DNA of 26,881 bases. Source: a virus. Position 1 is the stretch's first letter; the number at the start of each line of letters is the position of its first letter. The position numbers and the translations under genes were made by a program. This document shows, piece after piece, positions 24,191 through 26,881 of this stretch. The DNA lies in the IMG/VR virus record IMGVR_UViG_3300047550_005314, positions 1-26,881 of that record; one strand, 5' to 3'. The notes below the pieces were generated by a model. That model did no database searches. It had not been told where the DNA came from and saw only the letters and a list, made by a program, of their open reading frames with translations.

Positions 24191-24502
24191 ATGAAGATTT
24201 TTATTAGCTTGTCGTCAATTGCAGATAACCTAGGAGATAATTTTAATTTATCTTCTAATGGTGGAATAATTTCTCCATCATCCGCAACAAGAGCCGAATT
24301 ACTTAATGGCATTCAAGCAGAGGTAGACGAATCAGCTTCTACTATTACTATCACGTCTCAGCTCCTAAATAATATTTTTGAAACAAAATCTATAGATAAG
24401 ACAGCCGAAAACTGTATAGATTTAAACCTTGGCGTACAAGCTCTAAAGCTTTCCGATTACCAGGGAAAAATAGTTACTCCATCAACTTTAGAAATTGAAT
24501 AA
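24191..24502 (+). CDS. Small virion-type protein, paralogue of the repeat protein N-terminus
   Basis: 103 residues, beta-rich, no membrane segment. Residues 1-57 match the N-terminal domain of the 334-residue protein encoded at 1703-2707: the pattern L-G-x-x-F, then PSSATRAELLNG, then DESASTITITSQ aligns with the same order there. The C-terminal 45 residues (CIDLNLGVQALKLSDY and after) are unique. It stands alone on the plus strand among minus-strand genes, 22 nt after its own GTGTA motif. Sharing a domain with an appendage-type protein suggests a small structural or capping protein. Confidence 0.65.
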   Translation: MKIFISLSSIADNLGDNFNLSSNGGIISPSSATRAELLNGIQAEVDESASTITITSQLLNNIFETKSIDKTAENCIDLNLGVQALKLSDYQGKIVTPSTLEIE

Positions 24503-24592
24503 CTAATTAAAAATCAAATAGTTTATTTAACTAATTTTATCCAATAAATTATTGTTACAATAATAAGATAAATACAAATAAATAACGTCAAT

Positions 24593-24645
24593 TAAACTGG
24601 TCGAACGCAACCTAAATCCCAAGCGCCGCCACTCCATCAAGTTTA
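24593..24645 (-). ncRNA. Candidate small structured RNA (three-way junction)
   Basis: A GC-rich island in an AT-rich gap. Read on the minus strand, an outer stem (TAAACT/AGTTTA, plus-strand 24593-24598 with 24640-24645) encloses two hairpins, GAGTG-GCGG-CGCTT and GGTTG-CGTT-CGACC, each a 5-bp stem with one G-U pair and a 4-nt loop. A GTGTA motif lies 15 nt upstream. The only frame is 12 codons. It does not fit a tRNA cloverleaf. Fold and expression are inferred by eye. Confidence 0.35.
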
Positions 24646-24660
24646 TTCATAGTATATATA

Positions 24661-24665
24661 TACAC
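24661..24665 (-). promoter_or_regulatory. GTGTA motif ahead of the structured segment
   Basis: TTAGTGTATATATATACTAT on the minus strand. No protein gene follows in this direction before the PhoH control region, only the GC-rich foldable segment. Confidence 0.4.
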
Positions 24666-24684
24666 TAAAATATGTATATAATTA

Positions 24685-24993
24685 TTAAATGAAAGACTCT
24701 AACCCCTTTTTAAGGGAGAAATATTTTTTATATAAAAAACACGCAAATAAGTGCGTAACTAATCCACAAAAAGGATAAGACAATATTCCAAGGTCTAAAA
24801 ATAAAGGATTATATAAAAAACTAACTAAAAAGCCCATCCAAAAACTACTACATTCTGGGCATATTAATGGGCGCCTAATATATGGAATTCGCGCCACAAG
24901 GTTTCTGACCGATGAAAATATTTCAGAGAAGCTCCACATGAAGCTTACGCTTATAGATAATACTATATAAGCTAAAATATCAAAAAATAACAT
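24685..24993 (-). CDS. Small membrane protein with CPEC-SFW motif
   Basis: 102 residues with three hydrophobic stretches (about 4-22, 50-66 and 72-90). Between the first and second lies RRPLICPECSSFWMGFLVS, similar to the Cys-x2-Cys-x2-FW-x-G pattern of small DUF1360-like membrane proteins found in phages and bacteria. Function unknown. It starts 2 bp after the stop of the gene before it (24996-25412), so the pair form one operon. Confidence 0.6.
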   Translation of the reverse strand: MLFFDILAYIVLSISVSFMWSFSEIFSSVRNLVARIPYIRRPLICPECSSFWMGFLVSFLYNPLFLDLGILSYPFCGLVTHLFACFLYKKYFSLKKGLESFI

Positions 24994-24995
24994 AA

Positions 24996-25412
24996 TTACA
25001 ATATGTATACATCAATATGTTCATCATCAACTGGAACAACAGAAAAACCTCTATATCTAATCCCTTGATCAATCATATTTTTGTTAAAATTAACCCATTC
25101 TGATTTTTTTATTCTTATAATTCTGCCCATACCAATTTCCGCATTTACTTCTGAATTAATTTTATCAAGATCTACATCGACATCAAATTCCAATAAAAAT
25201 AAATTAACGAAATCCGCGCATTTTTCTTTATTGTTTTTCACGTATTCCGAAATTTTAGCCTTACAAGTACAATTTGGATTAGTTACGTATGATTGAATTT
25301 CTGAATAAACTTCAGGCGCGAATGCTTCAAATCTAACCTTGAAGTCTTTATTAGAAGACAATAAGTTTAAAAATACTCTACCAAGATGAGGATAATCTTT
25401 TTCTATTTTCAT
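24996..25412 (-). CDS. Conserved phage protein of unknown function
   Basis: 138 residues, soluble, mixed helix/strand. The segment VYSEIQSYVTNPNCTCKAKI (about 35-54) with two cysteines, then a helical part and a C-terminal basic/strand part (IGMGRIIRIKKSEW, FSVVPVDDEHIDVYI) resembles a small protein often seen in large phages, where it has no assigned role. No enzyme motif is visible. It lies upstream of and nearly abuts the membrane-protein gene. The gap before it (62 bp) is AT-rich without a GTGTA core. Confidence 0.6.
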   Translation of the reverse strand: MKIEKDYPHLGRVFLNLLSSNKDFKVRFEAFAPEVYSEIQSYVTNPNCTCKAKISEYVKNNKEKCADFVNLFLLEFDVDVDLDKINSEVNAEIGMGRIIRIKKSEWVNFNKNMIDQGIRYRGFSVVPVDDEHIDVYIL

Positions 25413-25474
25413 AATAATTTATAGGCTATATTTATAAATATATTATTTATATAGAGCTTGATTTTTCAAAAAAA

Positions 25475-26818
25475 TTAAAAATTATATTTTACGCTTTCTC
25501 TTATATTTCTAATTTTAGAATGACTAGCTTTTTTCTGAGTTTTAATGCCTCTTACCATATAAACTATGATGGTATCAACTATTTCTAATAGTATAGCAAG
25601 TAAAAAACAAATTAAAGCCGTAATATCTCCTCTAAGCAGGGCGCTAAAAGATAAATTAATAACATTATCAGTTTTAAATTTTATAAACTGAGGTTCGGTA
25701 TTTAATTTGGCGCTAACCACGTTAATTGCGCTATTTAACTTAATAGAAGTATCGGCTAATTCTTCAAAAGTTTTAGCTTTATTTACACTAAAAATCAAAC
25801 CCTCTTCTCCGTCCTTAACAGAAACCAATCCGTCTATTGCTAATATTCCTTGCTCTAATGAAGCTTTTTTTGTTTCATATTCTTTCTGTATTTTTTCAAG
25901 TTCTTTATTCTTATTAGATTCAAGCCCTCTTTCTTCAAGTAAAATATTAGCCTTATAAGCCTCTATTTCTTTTTCTTTATTATTTTCTAATTCCTTTTTT
26001 GCTAGATCAACCTCAGCTTTAGCTTTTCTAATATCAGCTTCTAATTCTTTAGCTCTTGGACCGATTCCAGCAACGCCAGATGTAACTTTTCCTCTAACCC
26101 CCTCTGTTTCATCTATAAATGCCTGCTCCGCCTCATTAACTTTATCGCCAAGCTGCTTATATTTAGAATTAAATTGTTGTTCTAGGTCTTTCGCGGCATC
26201 ATTAATTTTATTATTAAGTTCCTTAAGCTTGGTGGTATGTTCTTGCTCTATTTTTGTCTTTATAGAGTTAGTCTCATTTTCTAATAATAGAAGTTGCCTA
26301 CTAATTGACTTTCTTACTTCTTTGTCAAAGTAATTAACTTTTTCTAATACTTCGAACTTGGTTGTCTGTAGAGCTGACTTAACACTTGTTTCTGAATAAA
26401 ATCCAACAAAGTCAAATATAGTCGGAAGCAGACTTATAACAATACAAAGCACGGCATGCTTATATTCAAACGTCTCGCGTCCGTACATAATAATTTTGAC
26501 ACAGTATGGTAATCCGACGACCGAAAGAGCGGCTAAAAATATTAATCCTACGTTCCACCCTGTTAATATCAAAGAAAGAGCGTGAAAGGCAAAAGCCGTG
26601 GCTACTATCATTACTATTATATAAATAAAGTTAAGAGATTTGGACGCAAAGACATTTTTTGTTGAAAATCCGAACAAGGTGCGGTGCTCTTTTTCCTCAA
26701 GGTCATCGCCGCTGATATTTTCATTTTCGTTTGTAATAATTGGCATATTTTTATTTTTTTCTTTTTTTAATATTCTTTTTTTAGCCCTCAAAGCCTTAAG
26801 ATAAATCCACCTAAACAT
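25475..26818 (-). CDS. Membrane-anchored coiled-coil protein
   Basis: 447 residues. Three hydrophobic helices (about 63-86, 90-112 and 119-140) are followed by a long Glu/Lys coiled coil (about 155-340), then a final membrane helix (about 398-422) and a basic tail (KTQKKASHSKIRN). The topology is a coiled-coil arm tethered at both ends to a membrane. Two in-frame starts are possible: the ATG at 26818, and the ATG at 26746 (codon 25), preceded by an A-rich tract like other starts here. The early form adds a basic segment (LRAKKRILKKEKNK). It could be a membrane organiser, tape-measure-like or superinfection factor; I do not recognise it. Confidence 0.7.
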   Translation of the reverse strand: MFRWIYLKALRAKKRILKKEKNKNMPIITNENENISGDDLEEKEHRTLFGFSTKNVFASKSLNFIYIIVMIVATAFAFHALSLILTGWNVGLIFLAALSVVGLPYCVKIIMYGRETFEYKHAVLCIVISLLPTIFDFVGFYSETSVKSALQTTKFEVLEKVNYFDKEVRKSISRQLLLLENETNSIKTKIEQEHTTKLKELNNKINDAAKDLEQQFNSKYKQLGDKVNEAEQAFIDETEGVRGKVTSGVAGIGPRAKELEADIRKAKAEVDLAKKELENNKEKEIEAYKANILLEERGLESNKNKELEKIQKEYETKKASLEQGILAIDGLVSVKDGEEGLIFSVNKAKTFEELADTSIKLNSAINVVSAKLNTEPQFIKFKTDNVINLSFSALLRGDITALICFLLAILLEIVDTIIVYMVRGIKTQKKASHSKIRNIRESVKYNF

Positions 26819-26845
26819 AAAATTTATTTTTTTATATATTTTTAT

Positions 26846-26850
26846 ACACT
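26846..26850 (-). promoter_or_regulatory. GTGTA motif ahead of the coiled-coil membrane protein gene
   Basis: TTTAGTGTATAAAAATATAT on the minus strand, 27 nt before the ATG at 26818 and 99 nt before the alternative ATG at 26746. Confidence 0.42.
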
Positions 26851-26881
26851 AAAATTGATATTACTATATTTAGTACGGCCC

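Noticed and set aside
24593-24645. tRNA gene, suggested by GTTCGAC in the GC-rich segment
   Set aside because: The flanking bases cannot form a T-stem, the segment is too short and there is no anticodon arm.
24614-24652. 12-codon frame (MNKLDGVAALGI) in the structured segment
   Set aside because: Too short to support as a gene without conservation; the fold explains the GC bias equally well.

Overview
This window is a stretch of a tailed double-stranded DNA phage genome (Caudoviricetes). The DNA is very AT-rich. Almost all genes are packed on the minus strand, and the window holds the full DNA-packaging and head-building set: large terminase, portal, fused prohead protease/scaffold, a probable capsid decoration protein and the major capsid protein. 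The host is probably Gram-negative, because a lipoprotein plus C-terminal membrane anchor of unimolecular-spanin type lies in the lysis block. Most starts have no Shine-Dalgarno sequence but follow A-rich tracts. That is also how Bacteroidota start genes, but in DNA this AT-rich it is only a hint. I see no integrase, tRNA, CRISPR array or insertion sequence, and no gene-free stretch longer than 300 bases.

Layout, in the direction of minus-strand transcription (right to left). 26.8-24.7 kb: a membrane/coiled-coil protein and two small phage proteins of unknown role. 24.6 kb: a GC-rich, foldable non-coding segment. 24.2-24.5 kb: a small plus-strand gene. 24.07-23.2 kb: a PhoH-type ATPase. 23.2-21.06 kb: a three-gene sugar cassette (FkbM-type methyltransferase, GT11-type fucosyltransferase, GT-A-like glycosyltransferase) joined by ATGA overlaps. 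21.05-20.4 kb: a plus-strand HExxH metallopeptidase. 20.3-17.7 kb: a zinc-ribbon protein, a sigma-like factor, a protein with a duplicated N-terminal domain and a 45-residue C2H2 zinc finger. 17.7-15.0 kb: an ERCC4-fold nuclease coupled to the large terminase. 14.9-9.3 kb: the portal and three fibre-type proteins, one with an S74 auto-cleaving chaperone. 9.27-6.8 kb: a lysis block (u-spanin candidate, 38-residue membrane peptide, GAF-like membrane protein, holin candidate, pesticin-type lysozyme). 6.7-3.3 kb: head genes ending in a strong terminator. 3.2-1 kb: Ig-like, repeat-containing and large appendage proteins, the last running off the left edge.

The most interesting signal is regulatory. 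A GTGTA core followed by AT-rich DNA occurs ten times in gaps, on the coding strand, ahead of most module heads (head, lysis, portal/fibre, PhoH, appendage proteins) and once just after the only strong terminator. It is absent ahead of the zinc-ribbon/sigma-like operon, whose divergent promoter region instead carries TATAAT hexamers and two perfect inverted repeats. A testable reading is a cascade: a host-type promoter makes the phage sigma-like factor, which then reads the GTGTA late promoters. One of the ten GTGTA sites points at the structured non-coding segment at 24.6 kb, a candidate small RNA.
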